Shown here piece by piece: positions 36,901 through 44,750 of a stretch of 51,019 nt of DNA. The stretch lies in the NCBI GenBank assembly GCA_016793245.1, contig JAEUHW010000455.1, positions 1 to 51,019 on the forward strand. The letters are read 5' to 3'. The notes below the pieces were generated by a model. The model had not been told where the DNA came from. It saw nothing but the letters and a program-made list of their open reading frames with translations, and did no database searches. The position numbers and the translations under genes are program-made. The DNA is from Planctomycetota bacterium (GTDB lineage Bacteria > Planctomycetota > UBA1135 > JADKAF01). The stretch's first letter is position 1. Each line of letters begins with the position of its first letter.

Positions 36901-39900
36901 CCTCGAAGAGCGCGGGCTCACTCCGCAGCGCATCGTCCACGCCTGGGCGCTCACCGAGGACGAGAGCACCGCGGTCACGACGACCTTCTTCCACGTGATG
37001 CAGGAGCACGGCTTCTACAGCCTGCTCTTCCTCGGCCAAGCGCTCGCGCATCTCGCGCCGACGGAGCCGATCCACCTCTGCGTGCTGACGAACGGCATGC
37101 AGCAAGTGGAGCACGAAGGGCTGCCGCATCCGGTAAAGGCCTGCGTGCTCGGCCCGGTGAAGGTGATCCCGCGCGAAGTCGCGAACGTCACCGCCGCGAG
37201 CATCGACCTCGACTGGCCCATCGACGCGCGCCACGTGGGCGCGAAGCGGAAGGCGTTGCTGGCGTCCGCGCAACGCAGCTTGCTCGCCGAGCTCGCTTCA
37301 CCGCGTCCCGCGTCGCTCAGCGCTTGGCGCGACGGGAAGCGCTTCGTGCAGGAGCTCGCCCCCGCGCCGATCGCAGCCGCTCCGGCGGAGAAGCTGCCCG
37401 TGCGCGAGCAGGGCACCTATCTCGTCACCGGCGGTCTCGGCGGCATCGGCCTCGCGATCGCGCAACACCTCGCGAGCCGCGCGCGCGTGCGCTTCGCCCT
37501 CGTCGCGCGCCACGCGTTGCCGCCGCGCGATACGTGGTCGCGCTGGCTCGCGAGCCACGACGCGCACGATGCGACGAGCCAGCGCTTGCGCCGCTTGCTC
37601 GAGCTCGAGGCGCAGGGCGCGGAAGTCCTGGTCGGCGCCGCCGACGTCGCGAACCCGCTCGAGCTCGGCGCCTTCCTCGCGGAGGTGCGCCAGCGCTGGG
37701 GTCGCCTCCACGGCGTGATCCACGCCGCCGGCGTGGTCGAGGACGGCGTGCTCCCGAGCAAGACGCCCGCGTCCGTCGATCGCGTGTTCGCGCCGAAGAT
37801 CCAGGGCACGCTGCAGCTCGAGGAGCTGCTCGCGGGCGAGACGCTCGACTTCTTCGTCGCGTTCTCGTCGACGAGCGCCTGGCTCGGACCGGCGGGGCAG
37901 ATCGACTACACCGCGGCGAACGCGTTCCTCGACGCGTTCGCGCAGCATCGCACGGCGAAGACGAAGCAGCGCACGCTCGCGATCGGCTGGGGCGTCTGGA
38001 GCGAGGTCGGCATGGCCGCGCGCCTCGTCGAGCCGAACCCGGAACCTGCGCGCACCGATCGCAATGGCCATCACGAGGCGTCCGCGCTTCATCCGCTGCT
38101 CGGCAAGTGCCTCGTGCGCGAGCCGCGCGAGATCGCCTATCTCGCGCGCTACCGCAGCGACGCGCTCTGGTTGCTCGACGAGCATCGGCTCGCCGACGGC
38201 ACGGCACTCATCCCCGGCACGGGCTATCTCGAGCTCGCGCGCGCAGCCGCGGACCTCGGCGATGCGCTCGCGATCCGCGATCTCTCATTCCTGAGCCCGC
38301 TCGTCGTCGCCGAAGGCGAAGAGCGCGCCGTGCTCGTGCGCCTCGCGGCCGAGCCCGACGCGAGCTGGCGCTTCGAGGTCTCGAGCCGCGCGGCGGGCGC
38401 GCCCGACGACGAGGAATGGCAGCTCCACGCGCAAGCGCGGCTCGAGCGCGCCGGCGCGAACGCACGCGCTCCTCTCGCGCTGGCGGAGCTCCGCGCGCGC
38501 TGCGGGACGATCGCGAACGACGCGCTGGACGCGCAGAAGAAGCAGCTCCGCTTCGGACCGCGTTGGAACGTCGTGCAGGAGCTGCGCTTCGGCAACGGCG
38601 AAGCGCTGGCGCTCCTCGAGCTCCCGGCCGCGTTCCGCGACGAGCTCGCGACCTACAAGCTGCATCCGGCGCTGCTAGACCTCGCGACGGGCTTCGCGCT
38701 GCGGCTGCTCGCGCGCGACGGCGAGCGCGCCGACGAGGTCTTCTACGCGCCGCTCGGCTACGCTCGCGTGCGCGTTCACGGCGCGCTCCCGGCGCGCGTC
38801 GTGAGCCATGCGCGCCTCAGCGCGAAGCGGCCCGCGTCGGCGGAGCTGGCGCTCTTCGACATCGCGATCGCCGACGAGGCGGGGCGCGTGCTGCTCGAGA
38901 TCGAGGAGTTCGCGCTGCGGCGCTTCGCGGCTTCCACAGCCCTCGGCTCGGCGCACCAGAAGAACCGCGCCGGACGAGCTGCCGCGAAGGGCGGAACGCG
39001 CGGCGCCCACGTCGATCCCACCTTGCAGCGCATGGTCGAGCAGGGCATCCGCCCGAAGGAAGGCGCGGAGGCCTTCGAGCGCGTGCTGGCTTCGGGCCGC
39101 AGCGGCTCGATCCTGGTGAGCTCGATCGATCCTGCGGCGCTGCGCGCGGCGCTCGAGCAGAAGGAGCGCGAAGACGAGAACCCGCAGACCGCGGCGTTCG
39201 CTCGCCCCGCGCTCGCCAGCGACTTCCTCGCTCCGCGCGACGAGATCGAGCAAGGGCTCGCGAAGCTCTGGCAGGAGCTCCTCGGCGTCGAGCAAGTCGG
39301 CGTGCAGGACGACTTCTTCGCGCTCGGCGGCTACTCGCTGATCGCAGTGCGCCTCTTCGCGCGCGTGAAGAAGACGTGGAAGGTCGAGTTCCCGCTCGCG
39401 GTGCTCTTCGAGGCGCCGACGATCGAGCTGCTCGCCGCGCGCCTGCGCGACGAGCTCGGCGAGAGCTTCACCGCGAGCGCTCCGACCGGCGCACCCGCCG
39501 CGCCGCCGAAGAAGCGGAAGTTCCGCCATCTCGTGCTGCTGCATACCGCGGAAGCGAGCGCCACGCGGCCGCCGTTCTTCCTCGTCGCCGGCATGTACGG
39601 CAACGTGATGAACCTGCGCCACCTCGCAGGACACTTGGGCTCCGACCAGCTCGTCTACGGCATCCAGGCGCGCGGCGTCGAAGGCAGCGACGATCCCGAC
39701 GAGACCTTCGAGGCGATGGCCGAGCGCTACATCGCGGAGCTCCGCGAAGTGCAGCCTCAGGGGCCCTACGTGATCGGCGGCTACTCGGGCGGCGGCATCG
39801 CCGCGTACGAGATGGCGCAGCAGCTCACCGCCGCGGGCGAGCAAGTCGCGCTGCTGGTCTTCCTCGACACGCCCGTGCCGCTGGAGCCCCCGCTCACGGC

Positions 39901-40360
39901 GGGGAAGCGCTTGAAGCTCGCGCGCTTGCGCTTGCAGAAGCACGGCCCGGGCATCTTCGTCGGCGCCGCCGTACGCAAGCTGAAGCACCAAGGCAAGCGC
40001 TTGAAGTCGCTGGTGCAGAAGCCGCTGGTCAAGCTGCGCCCTGCGGATTTCCGCACCGAGCGCATCGAAGCCGCGTTCTATCGCGCGCTCGAGCGCTATG
40101 AGCTCCGCCCGTACGCGGGGCGCGTCGCGCTCTTCCGCCCGCCGCAGGACGCCGCGTTCCAGCTCGGTCCCGATCACATCGTGAACGAGCAGGCGAGCTG
40201 GGTGGAGCCGCTGAACGGTTGGGGTCCGTGGATCGAGGGCGGCCCCGAGCTGCATCTCGTGACCGGCGACCACGACAACATGGTCCTGGAGCCGAACGTG
40301 CGCGTGCTCGCGAGCCAGTTGCGCACGGCGATCGATCAGGCGCTCGCGCCGAAGCGCTGA
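33911..40360 (+). CDS. Type I polyketide synthase, KS-AT-KR-DH-ACP-TE
   Basis: A 2149-residue single-module PKS. Visible catalytic residues: KS Cys185 (TACSTSL), His321 (EAHGTAT), His361 (NIGHLDT); AT Ser636 (LGHSMGE); KR Ser1320 and Tyr1333 (dinucleotide motif VTGGLGGIG near 1173, then DYTAANAF); DH His1425 (DEHRLADG) and Asp1590 (HPALLDLATG); ACP Ser1809 (LGGYSL); TE Ser1959 (GGYSGGG) and His2121. No ER or methyltransferase domain. DH follows KR rather than preceding it, the reverse of the common modular order. The AT motif before its second His is IAAHS, which does not give a firm malonyl or methylmalonyl call. A terminal TE suggests release of a small acid, lactone or acyl ester. Situated among EPS genes, so a lipid or glycolipid role is possible. 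Confidence 0.9.
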   Translation: MTSESNPAVSSTDIAIVGMAAHLPGAPDVRAYWQNLRAGVESIRDLSVEELQQAGVKPGTYERSNYVRRSVVLQDMDRFDASFFGFTPKDAAITDPQHRHFLETCWEALEDAGHTPSGFGRPIGVFAGSGMAAYFAFNILSNPKLVDEVGIFLLRHTGNDKDFLATRVSYELDLRGPSINVQTACSTSLVAVHVAIQSLLSGECDMALAGGVTISLPHGRGYTYHENEILAIDGRCRPFDADSSGTLFGSGSAVVVLRRLEDALKDGDHVYAVVKGSAINNDGALKVGYLAPSVDGQAQAIAEALTLSGVEADSIDYVEAHGTATKVGDPIEVAALTQAFRASSTKTGFCGLGSVKSNIGHLDTAAGAASLIKVALALEHQELPASLHYRAPNPEIDFAKSPFYVNAALKSWPRGARPRRAGVNSLGVGGTNAHVIVEEAPLVRSARARRPLQLLCLSARTPSALDAATERLRAHLAERPELSLADVAWTLQVGRESFAHRRSLVARDTSEALRLLAEKPRERVSSSQTDTSEKTLAFLLPGGGAQYVGMGRGLYESEPIYRQHLDACLALLSAELQTKLRRLLLQSPCSPEERAAWRKELERPSVQLPALFATEYSLARFWMSLGLEPQALLGHSMGENTAACLAEVLSLKDAMGLVALRGQLFERVEKGGMLSVNLAPDALRALLPEELSLAVVNAPELCVASGRRAALDALEATLKERGVDFTKIHIDIAAHSALLEPILPEFRAYLRSIRLSPPRIPFVSNRTGTWITDAQATDPEYWVQHLRGTVLFSSCVQTLIEDRSRLFLEVGPGNTLSSLTRLHGDPALGKRVMNSLRHHDEQVDDLEFTLGVLGKLWGAGAKPDWRALHGEDQRLRVSLPGYPFERSRFWIEPGQRAAAAESEESHPLTRQAELEKWFHAPRWVASELGASELPKEPLRWLCFEDEAGVAESVRQALVARGHRVVRVRAGLRYEEVGADEFVVCPTEAADYVELLDRLEERGLTPQRIVHAWALTEDESTAVTTTFFHVMQEHGFYSLLFLGQALAHLAPTEPIHLCVLTNGMQQVEHEGLPHPVKACVLGPVKVIPREVANVTAASIDLDWPIDARHVGAKRKALLASAQRSLLAELASPRPASLSAWRDGKRFVQELAPAPIAAAPAEKLPVREQGTYLVTGGLGGIGLAIAQHLASRARVRFALVARHALPPRDTWSRWLASHDAHDATSQRLRRLLELEAQGAEVLVGAADVANPLELGAFLAEVRQRWGRLHGVIHAAGVVEDGVLPSKTPASVDRVFAPKIQGTLQLEELLAGETLDFFVAFSSTSAWLGPAGQIDYTAANAFLDAFAQHRTAKTKQRTLAIGWGVWSEVGMAARLVEPNPEPARTDRNGHHEASALHPLLGKCLVREPREIAYLARYRSDALWLLDEHRLADGTALIPGTGYLELARAAADLGDALAIRDLSFLSPLVVAEGEERAVLVRLAAEPDASWRFEVSSRAAGAPDDEEWQLHAQARLERAGANARAPLALAELRARCGTIANDALDAQKKQLRFGPRWNVVQELRFGNGEALALLELPAAFRDELATYKLHPALLDLATGFALRLLARDGERADEVFYAPLGYARVRVHGALPARVVSHARLSAKRPASAELALFDIAIADEAGRVLLEIEEFALRRFAASTALGSAHQKNRAGRAAAKGGTRGAHVDPTLQRMVEQGIRPKEGAEAFERVLASGRSGSILVSSIDPAALRAALEQKEREDENPQTAAFARPALASDFLAPRDEIEQGLAKLWQELLGVEQVGVQDDFFALGGYSLIAVRLFARVKKTWKVEFPLAVLFEAPTIELLAARLRDELGESFTASAPTGAPAAPPKKRKFRHLVLLHTAEASATRPPFFLVAGMYGNVMNLRHLAGHLGSDQLVYGIQARGVEGSDDPDETFEAMAERYIAELREVQPQGPYVIGGYSGGGIAAYEMAQQLTAAGEQVALLVFLDTPVPLEPPLTAGKRLKLARLRLQKHGPGIFVGAAVRKLKHQGKRLKSLVQKPLVKLRPADFRTERIEAAFYRALERYELRPYAGRVALFRPPQDAAFQLGPDHIVNEQASWVEPLNGWGPWIEGGPELHLVTGDHDNMVLEPNVRVLASQLRTAIDQALAPKR

Positions 40361-40388
40361 GCACTTCGGCAGGAGATTCGCCCCGCTC

Positions 40389-41753
40389 TCAGCGCGGAAT
40401 CTCGCTCCACGCCGGCAGCGGCGACTGCGCGCGCTTCCCGAGCACCCACTCGTAGAACGAGAGCGTCTGCTCGGCCTTGGCGCTCCACGAGAAGCGCTCG
40501 TGCGCGCAACGCCACGCCGGCTCCGCGCGTCGATCGATCGCCGCGGGATCGGCGACGAGGCGCTCCAGGAGCGCGCGCACGCGCGCGACGATCTCCGCGC
40601 GTGTGCCGAGCTCGATGCGGAAGCCGACCTCGTCGCTGACGAGCTCACCCGGTCCGCCATAGGCGACGACCGCCGGCGGGACACCCACGGCCATGGCCTC
40701 GAGCACGACGCCGCCGCCGAACTCGCGGATGCTCGGCAGCACCATCAGATCCGCTTCGACGAGGCGATCCTGCACGCGCGCGTGCTCGACCCATCCCGGG
40801 AGCGCCACGCGCTCCGCGAGCCCCTCGCGCTCGACCGTCGCGCGCAGCTCCGGCATCTGCGGACCGTCGCCGACGATCTCGAGCCGGAGCGCATCCGCGC
40901 GCAGCAGCGGGAGTGCTGCTTCGAGCAGCATGTCGGCGCCTTTGTACGGCACGAGGCGGCCGATGAAGATCAAGCGCAGCGGCAGCTTCGCGGTGCGCGT
41001 GCGGCGCCGCGCGAAGCGCGCGGGATCGATGCCATTCTCCGGCAGGTAGTAGCACTTGCTCCGCGCTCGCTCCGGCATCTGCTCGGCCGTCGCGCGGGAC
41101 GCGACGAGGATCGCGGCGGCATGCGCGCGCGTCGCGCGATAGCCCGGCATCAGCTTGTAGGCGCCGCGGATGTAGCTCAGCCACTCGCGCTCGCGCCGGC
41201 GTTCGCGATCGAACGCGCGCGGCCAGGGCAGGCCGCCGTTCAGAGGGCCGAGCACGAACGGAACACCGATGCGCGCGCAGCGCTTCGCGAGCGAGCTCGG
41301 CGTCGTGGGGCTCAGCGGCGTGATGCGATGGACGAGATCGAACTCGCCCGCGCGGAGGCGAGCGCCGAACTGCTTCCACACCAGGCGCTCGAAGTGCGGG
41401 TAGGCCAGCGATTGCAGCGCCGTCACCATCGTCCAGGCGACGCCCGACTTGCCGCGGAGCAGACGCGCCACGCGGTCGGCGAGCCGCGCGCTGCGCTCCG
41501 AGTCGATCGCGGTGAAGTCGCGCCCCTCGACGAGACCGGCGCGCAGGATCGCGTCGCGGTTGCGGATCTGCGTGACGAGATGCCCGCGCGTCTTCCGCAG
41601 CAGCGCGTGCGCGTGGCTCCATCCGACGAGCGGCACGCTCACCCACTCGGGGTTCGCCGCCTCGGCGATCAGGAGCGGGCGGAGCTCGCTCGTGGGTGCT
41701 GCGCTCGGTTCGGGGAACATGGCTCGGAGTTGCGGCGCGCGCCGCGGGCTCAT
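40389..41753 (-). CDS. Glycosyltransferase, GT4 family
   Basis: A 454-residue GT-B enzyme. The C-terminal half has LRLIFIGRLVPYKGADMLLEA, ALRLEIVGDGPQMPELRATV, LPGWVEHARVQDRLVEADL, LPSIREFGGGVVLEAMA and PAVVAYGGPGELV. REFGGGVVLEAMA is the E-x7-E donor-binding motif (EFGGGVVLE). The N-terminal half includes VHRITPLSPTTPS and FVLGPLNGGLPWPRAF, typical of the GT4 subfamily near mannosyl/galactosyl transferases. Start ATG 41753 is used; ATG 41720 (eleven codons in) is also possible. Converges on the PKS with 28 bp between. Confidence 0.86.
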   Translation of the reverse strand: MSPRRAPQLRAMFPEPSAAPTSELRPLLIAEAANPEWVSVPLVGWSHAHALLRKTRGHLVTQIRNRDAILRAGLVEGRDFTAIDSERSARLADRVARLLRGKSGVAWTMVTALQSLAYPHFERLVWKQFGARLRAGEFDLVHRITPLSPTTPSSLAKRCARIGVPFVLGPLNGGLPWPRAFDRERRREREWLSYIRGAYKLMPGYRATRAHAAAILVASRATAEQMPERARSKCYYLPENGIDPARFARRRTRTAKLPLRLIFIGRLVPYKGADMLLEAALPLLRADALRLEIVGDGPQMPELRATVEREGLAERVALPGWVEHARVQDRLVEADLMVLPSIREFGGGVVLEAMAVGVPPAVVAYGGPGELVSDEVGFRIELGTRAEIVARVRALLERLVADPAAIDRRAEPAWRCAHERFSWSAKAEQTLSFYEWVLGKRAQSPLPAWSEIPR

Positions 41754-41859
41754 GGTCGCCGATCGACCTCTCTCTGCGCCCGCCTGAAATGGTGCGGCCC
41801 GAGAACGGCGCTTATCGCGCGCTCTCGGGCCGAGCAGGGACCTCTGCCGCGAACGAGCT

Positions 41860-43272
41860 CTACGTCGCGCCGCGCCCGGTGAGCACCGCGGGCAGCGTGC
41901 GCGCGAGCAAGCGCAGGTCGAACCAGAGGCTCTTCATGCGCCCGTAGCGGATGTCGAGGCGGACCCAGTCATCGAACTTGATCTGGCTGCGGCCGCTCAC
42001 CTGCCAGATGCAGGTGAGTCCCGACTGCATCTCGAGCCGGCGGAGCTGCCAGGGCTGGTACTCCTTCACCTCGGAAGGCAGCGGCGGGCGCGGCCCGACG
42101 ATCGACATGTCGCCCTTCAGCACGTTCCAGAGCTGCGGGAGCTCGTCGATGCTGGTGCGGCGCAGGAAGCGGCCCAGCGGCGTGATGCGCGGGTCCTTCG
42201 CGCACTTGAAAACGGGCCCGGTCTGCTCGTTCAGCTTCAGGACCTCTTCCTTGCGCTTGTCGGCGTCCCGATACATCGAGCGCAGCTTGTAGATCGTGAA
42301 GGTGCGCCCCCAGCGCCCCATGCGCTCTTGCCGGAAGAATGCCGGACCGGGCGAGGTGAGACGCACGGCGATCGCCGCGAGCAGGATGATCGGAGAGACG
42401 GGAAGCAGGACCAGCGTCGCGACGGTGATGTCGAAGAGGCGCGTCCACGGCGAGCGCGGGATCACCAGCAGAGAGCGCAGCGGCACGGTCTCCATCTGCA
42501 GAGGATCGGGCCGGCGCGACGCGGGTCGTGCGCTGGACTCCGCGCGAGGTTCGGTCTCGTGGACCTCGGGCCGCTGCAGAGCTTCGGCGCCGCGGGACGT
42601 CGAGCGCGGTTCGGATTCCACGCTGCGCGACGCGGGCCGCGGGAGGTGGGTGGCCGTCGAGGTGCGCGACCCGGAGGAGGACGGCGCCGACGAGGAGCCC
42701 GAGCCGGAAGACACGCCGCTCGGCGTCCGCGAATCGGAGCTGCGGCCGACGGGCGCCGGCGCGGAGACTCCCGAACCACTCGAGCTCGGCAGCGGGAGGC
42801 CGAGGCCAGTGCCGCGGTGAACATCCGAGCCGCGGTGACTATCGCTGGAGTCCGAGGTGCGCCGCTCGGGCGGCATGCTGTCCTCGGGGTAGGTGTAGAT
42901 GCGCCACGCGGCCGTGGCCGCTACCGCGAAGAGACGGCGGTTCAGGTCCTTCGCGAGCACCATGGCCCCGGCGGCGCCGGTCTCGGGCAGGAGGACGCCG
43001 ATGCTGCGCCGATCGAACCAGCCCGCGGTGTCGGTCTCGCGGATGCGCTCCTGGATCGACATCAGGATGTCAGCCAGGGCGACGGAACGGACCTCGGGCG
43101 CGCCGAGGTCGAGGACGACCAGGGAGAGCTGGGAACGGACGCGGTCCGCGCGGTTCCGCTCCCGCTGGAGCAGGCGGCGGAACTGGTCGAGCTGCAAGAT
43201 CTCGGGCACGAGAGTCTTGCGAGTCAGCGGCAGGAGTCGGACGAGACCCCGCCACAGACGCTGAAGGTACAT
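41860..43272 (-). CDS. Initiating sugar-1-phosphate transferase with degenerate GGDEF-like N-terminal domain
   Basis: A 470-residue protein. Residues about 270-470 form the polyprenyl-phosphate sugar-phosphate transferase (WbaP/WecP/EpsE C-terminal catalytic domain): one membrane helix (280-305), KLRSMYRDAD near 329, TSIDELPQLWNVL (373) and SIVGPRPPLPSEV (390). Instead of the usual multi-pass N-terminus, residues 20-118 look like a degenerate nucleotide-cyclase/GGDEF fold (RERNRADRVRSQLSLVVLDL, then a FDRRSIGVLLPETGA region in place of GGDEF). A Ser/Arg/Pro-rich linker follows (about 133-265). ATG 43272 has AGGA five bases upstream and is preferred over the long upstream open frame. Probably starts EPS repeat-unit assembly; the N-domain role is unknown. 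Confidence 0.84.
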   Translation of the reverse strand: MYLQRLWRGLVRLLPLTRKTLVPEILQLDQFRRLLQRERNRADRVRSQLSLVVLDLGAPEVRSVALADILMSIQERIRETDTAGWFDRRSIGVLLPETGAAGAMVLAKDLNRRLFAVAATAAWRIYTYPEDSMPPERRTSDSSDSHRGSDVHRGTGLGLPLPSSSGSGVSAPAPVGRSSDSRTPSGVSSGSGSSSAPSSSGSRTSTATHLPRPASRSVESEPRSTSRGAEALQRPEVHETEPRAESSARPASRRPDPLQMETVPLRSLLVIPRSPWTRLFDITVATLVLLPVSPIILLAAIAVRLTSPGPAFFRQERMGRWGRTFTIYKLRSMYRDADKRKEEVLKLNEQTGPVFKCAKDPRITPLGRFLRRTSIDELPQLWNVLKGDMSIVGPRPPLPSEVKEYQPWQLRRLEMQSGLTCIWQVSGRSQIKFDDWVRLDIRYGRMKSLWFDLRLLARTLPAVLTGRGAT

Positions 43273-43558
43273 GACGATCCTGAGGGACGGACGGAGGGAA
43301 GGGCGATCGCTCGCCACGCCAACCGCGAGAAGTGTACGGCAGGAAGCCGCGCCCGTCCGCAGGGAGGCGGTCGGGCAATAGCAATCTCGTAGGCTAGCGC
43401 GAGCACCCATGAGGAGCAAAGGCGGCGACCGAGATCGGGAAAGGACTTCCGATCGGCCGCACACCCGCATTCGAGGGTGCCCGCGAGGGGCCCTGGGATA
43501 CGAGAACGCTATCCGCGGGTTCCGTGCATCAGCAAATCTTCACACCGCGATCTCGGGT

Positions 43559-43601
43559 GCGGGAGTGACCGGGATTCGCAGCAAATCCATGTCACTCCCG
43601 C
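43559..43601. promoter_or_regulatory. Perfect 11-bp inverted repeat, candidate operator
   Basis: GCGGGAGTGAC at 43559-43569 and GTCACTCCCGC at 43591-43601 are exact inverted copies separated by 21 bp. Between two divergent operons, about two helical turns apart by centre-to-centre reckoning (32 bp), this is a plausible binding site for a dimeric or paired regulator. No regulator gene is adjacent. Confidence 0.5.
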
Positions 43602-43670
43602 CACCGAGGCAACCGCCGAAATCCGCGACGAACGACCACACCACTGCTGGTGGGTCTGCCGCGCGAAAGC

Positions 43671-43693
43671 CCCAGGCGGTCGTGGCGCCTGGG
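43671..43693 (+). other. 8-bp hairpin in the Wza leader region
   Basis: CCCAGGCG (43671-43678) and CGCCTGGG (43686-43693) pair perfectly around a 7-base loop. It may be an RNA structure in a long leader or the end of an upstream transcript. No T-tract follows. Confidence 0.4.
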
Positions 43694-43938
43694 ATCGAGG
43701 TTCCGGCGCTACAGAACCGGGATTTCCGCCCGAGGTAACCTGCCTTTTGCGAATTCCTACGCGCGCCCGCCCTCGGATGCGACCGAAGCGCGCGCCCCTT
43801 TGGCGGGATCGAAGGGTGATTTCGCCCGACGCGAACGCAGGTCGCGCTCTCGCGAGGCCGAAGGCTCCCGAGGGAAGCGCGGCACCTCTTCGCGGCGCCG
43901 TCCGGTCGCGGGGCGGTCGGGGCTCGACGAGCGCTCGC

Positions 43939-43968
43939 TTGCAAAGCCGGGCGCCCCAGCCCTAGATA
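43939..43968 (+). promoter_or_regulatory. Possible promoter of the Wza operon
   Basis: TTGCAA (43939-43944) and TAGATA (43963-43968), 18 bp apart, resemble -35 and -10 elements; the -10 lies 50 bp before the GTG at 44019. Both hexamers are imperfect, and no transcript data exist. Confidence 0.32.
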
Positions 43969-44018
43969 CCCTTCCTCCCGCCTCTGGAACCGGACTCGAG
44001 ACAGAGTAGGCCGCGCTC

Positions 44019-44747
44019 GTGAGATCGCATCCCCTCCGTGGGCTCCTCTTCGCCCTGACCCTCCTCGCCGCTTCGCTGCTCGAGGCCGGCTGCACGTCCT
44101 ATGGCCGCCCGTTGTTCGAAGTCGCCCTCGAGGCGAACGCAACGCTGGAGCCCGGGCCGTCGCTGCTCGTGCCGGGCGACACCGTCTCCATCTTCCGGCG
44201 TGCCACGTTGAACAGTCCCGAGAGCTCGCTCACGGCCGAAGTGCGCCCGGACGGAAAGACGACCCTGGGTTCTCTCGGCGAGTTCCAGATCGGCGGGCTC
44301 ACGGCCGCCGAGGCGGAGGCGCCGATCCGCGCGCTCCTCGTGAAGGAGTATCCGAGCACCGCCGCTTCCGACTGGAACATCACCTTCGCGCTGCTGGGGA
44401 CCCGCAACGTGTACGTGATGGGCGATGTGAACGAGCCCGGCGAGGTGCCCATCCGAGGACGCCTGTCCTTGATCGAGGCGCTCGCCGCCGCGGGCGGTCC
44501 GCGCAAGGAGACCGCGATGCTCGAGTACGCGCTGCTCGTCCGCTGGTCGCCGAGGGAGAAGCGCCAACGTTCGTGGCGCATCGACGCCTCGGTCGAGCGC
44601 TGGGAAGAGGGAGCCACGCTCCTGCTCCAGCCGCACGACGTGATCTTCATTCCGAACACGCCGATCGACGACGTGGATATCTGGGTCGATCAGTACATCC
44701 GCCGCATGCTGCCGTTCCCCGGCGTAGCGGCGCCACCCGTCGCGTAG
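44019..44747 (+). CDS. Polysaccharide export outer-membrane lipoprotein (Wza/BexD-like)
   Basis: A 242-residue lipoprotein. The signal ends in SLLEAGC with the lipidated Cys near residue 25. A poly_export/PES-like domain (LLVPGDTVSIFRR, DGKTTLGSLGEFQIGGLT) and an SLBB-like segment (GTRNVYVMGDVNEPGEVPI, LSLIEALAAAGG) follow. Wza forms the outer-membrane exit pore; this copy is shorter than E. coli Wza (about 380) because it has one SLBB-like domain, a size common in PEP-CTERM-type EPS loci. The GTG start is chosen from the signal sequence. Leads the Wza-Wzz-CpsD-like block, with a 3-bp gap to the next gene. Confidence 0.88.
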   Translation: MRSHPLRGLLFALTLLAASLLEAGCTSYGRPLFEVALEANATLEPGPSLLVPGDTVSIFRRATLNSPESSLTAEVRPDGKTTLGSLGEFQIGGLTAAEAEAPIRALLVKEYPSTAASDWNITFALLGTRNVYVMGDVNEPGEVPIRGRLSLIEALAAAGGPRKETAMLEYALLVRWSPREKRQRSWRIDASVERWEEGATLLLQPHDVIFIPNTPIDDVDIWVDQYIRRMLPFPGVAAPPVA

Positions 44748-44750
44748 CCC

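Larger units (their letters stand above)
43273..44018. other. 746-bp divergent intergenic region upstream of the sugar transferase and Wza genes
   Basis: No gene is supportable. It contains an 11-bp inverted repeat (43559-43601), two copies of AGCAAATC (43531-43538 and 43580-43587), an 8-bp hairpin at 43671-43693 and a possible promoter at 43939-43968, listed separately. A candidate minus-strand -10 element (GCTAGCCT at 43391-43398) precedes the sugar transferase. The length and repeats suggest complex control of both operons. Confidence 0.6.

Noticed and set aside
36658..40101. Alternative long frame inside the PKS
   Set aside because: Overlaps PKS domains that carry all catalytic motifs; the product is Arg/Ala-rich without domain features.
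38675..40684. Minus-strand frame opposite the PKS ACP-TE region
   Set aside because: No recognisable domain; the PKS reading is decisive.
43591..43660. Resemblance to a c-di-GMP (GEMM-I) riboswitch in the Wza leader (GGCAACC...CGAAA...GCGACG)
   Set aside because: The core GGCAAACC and GGGACGCAAAGCC elements are not matched closely and the stem pairing is poor. A covariance-model search would settle it.
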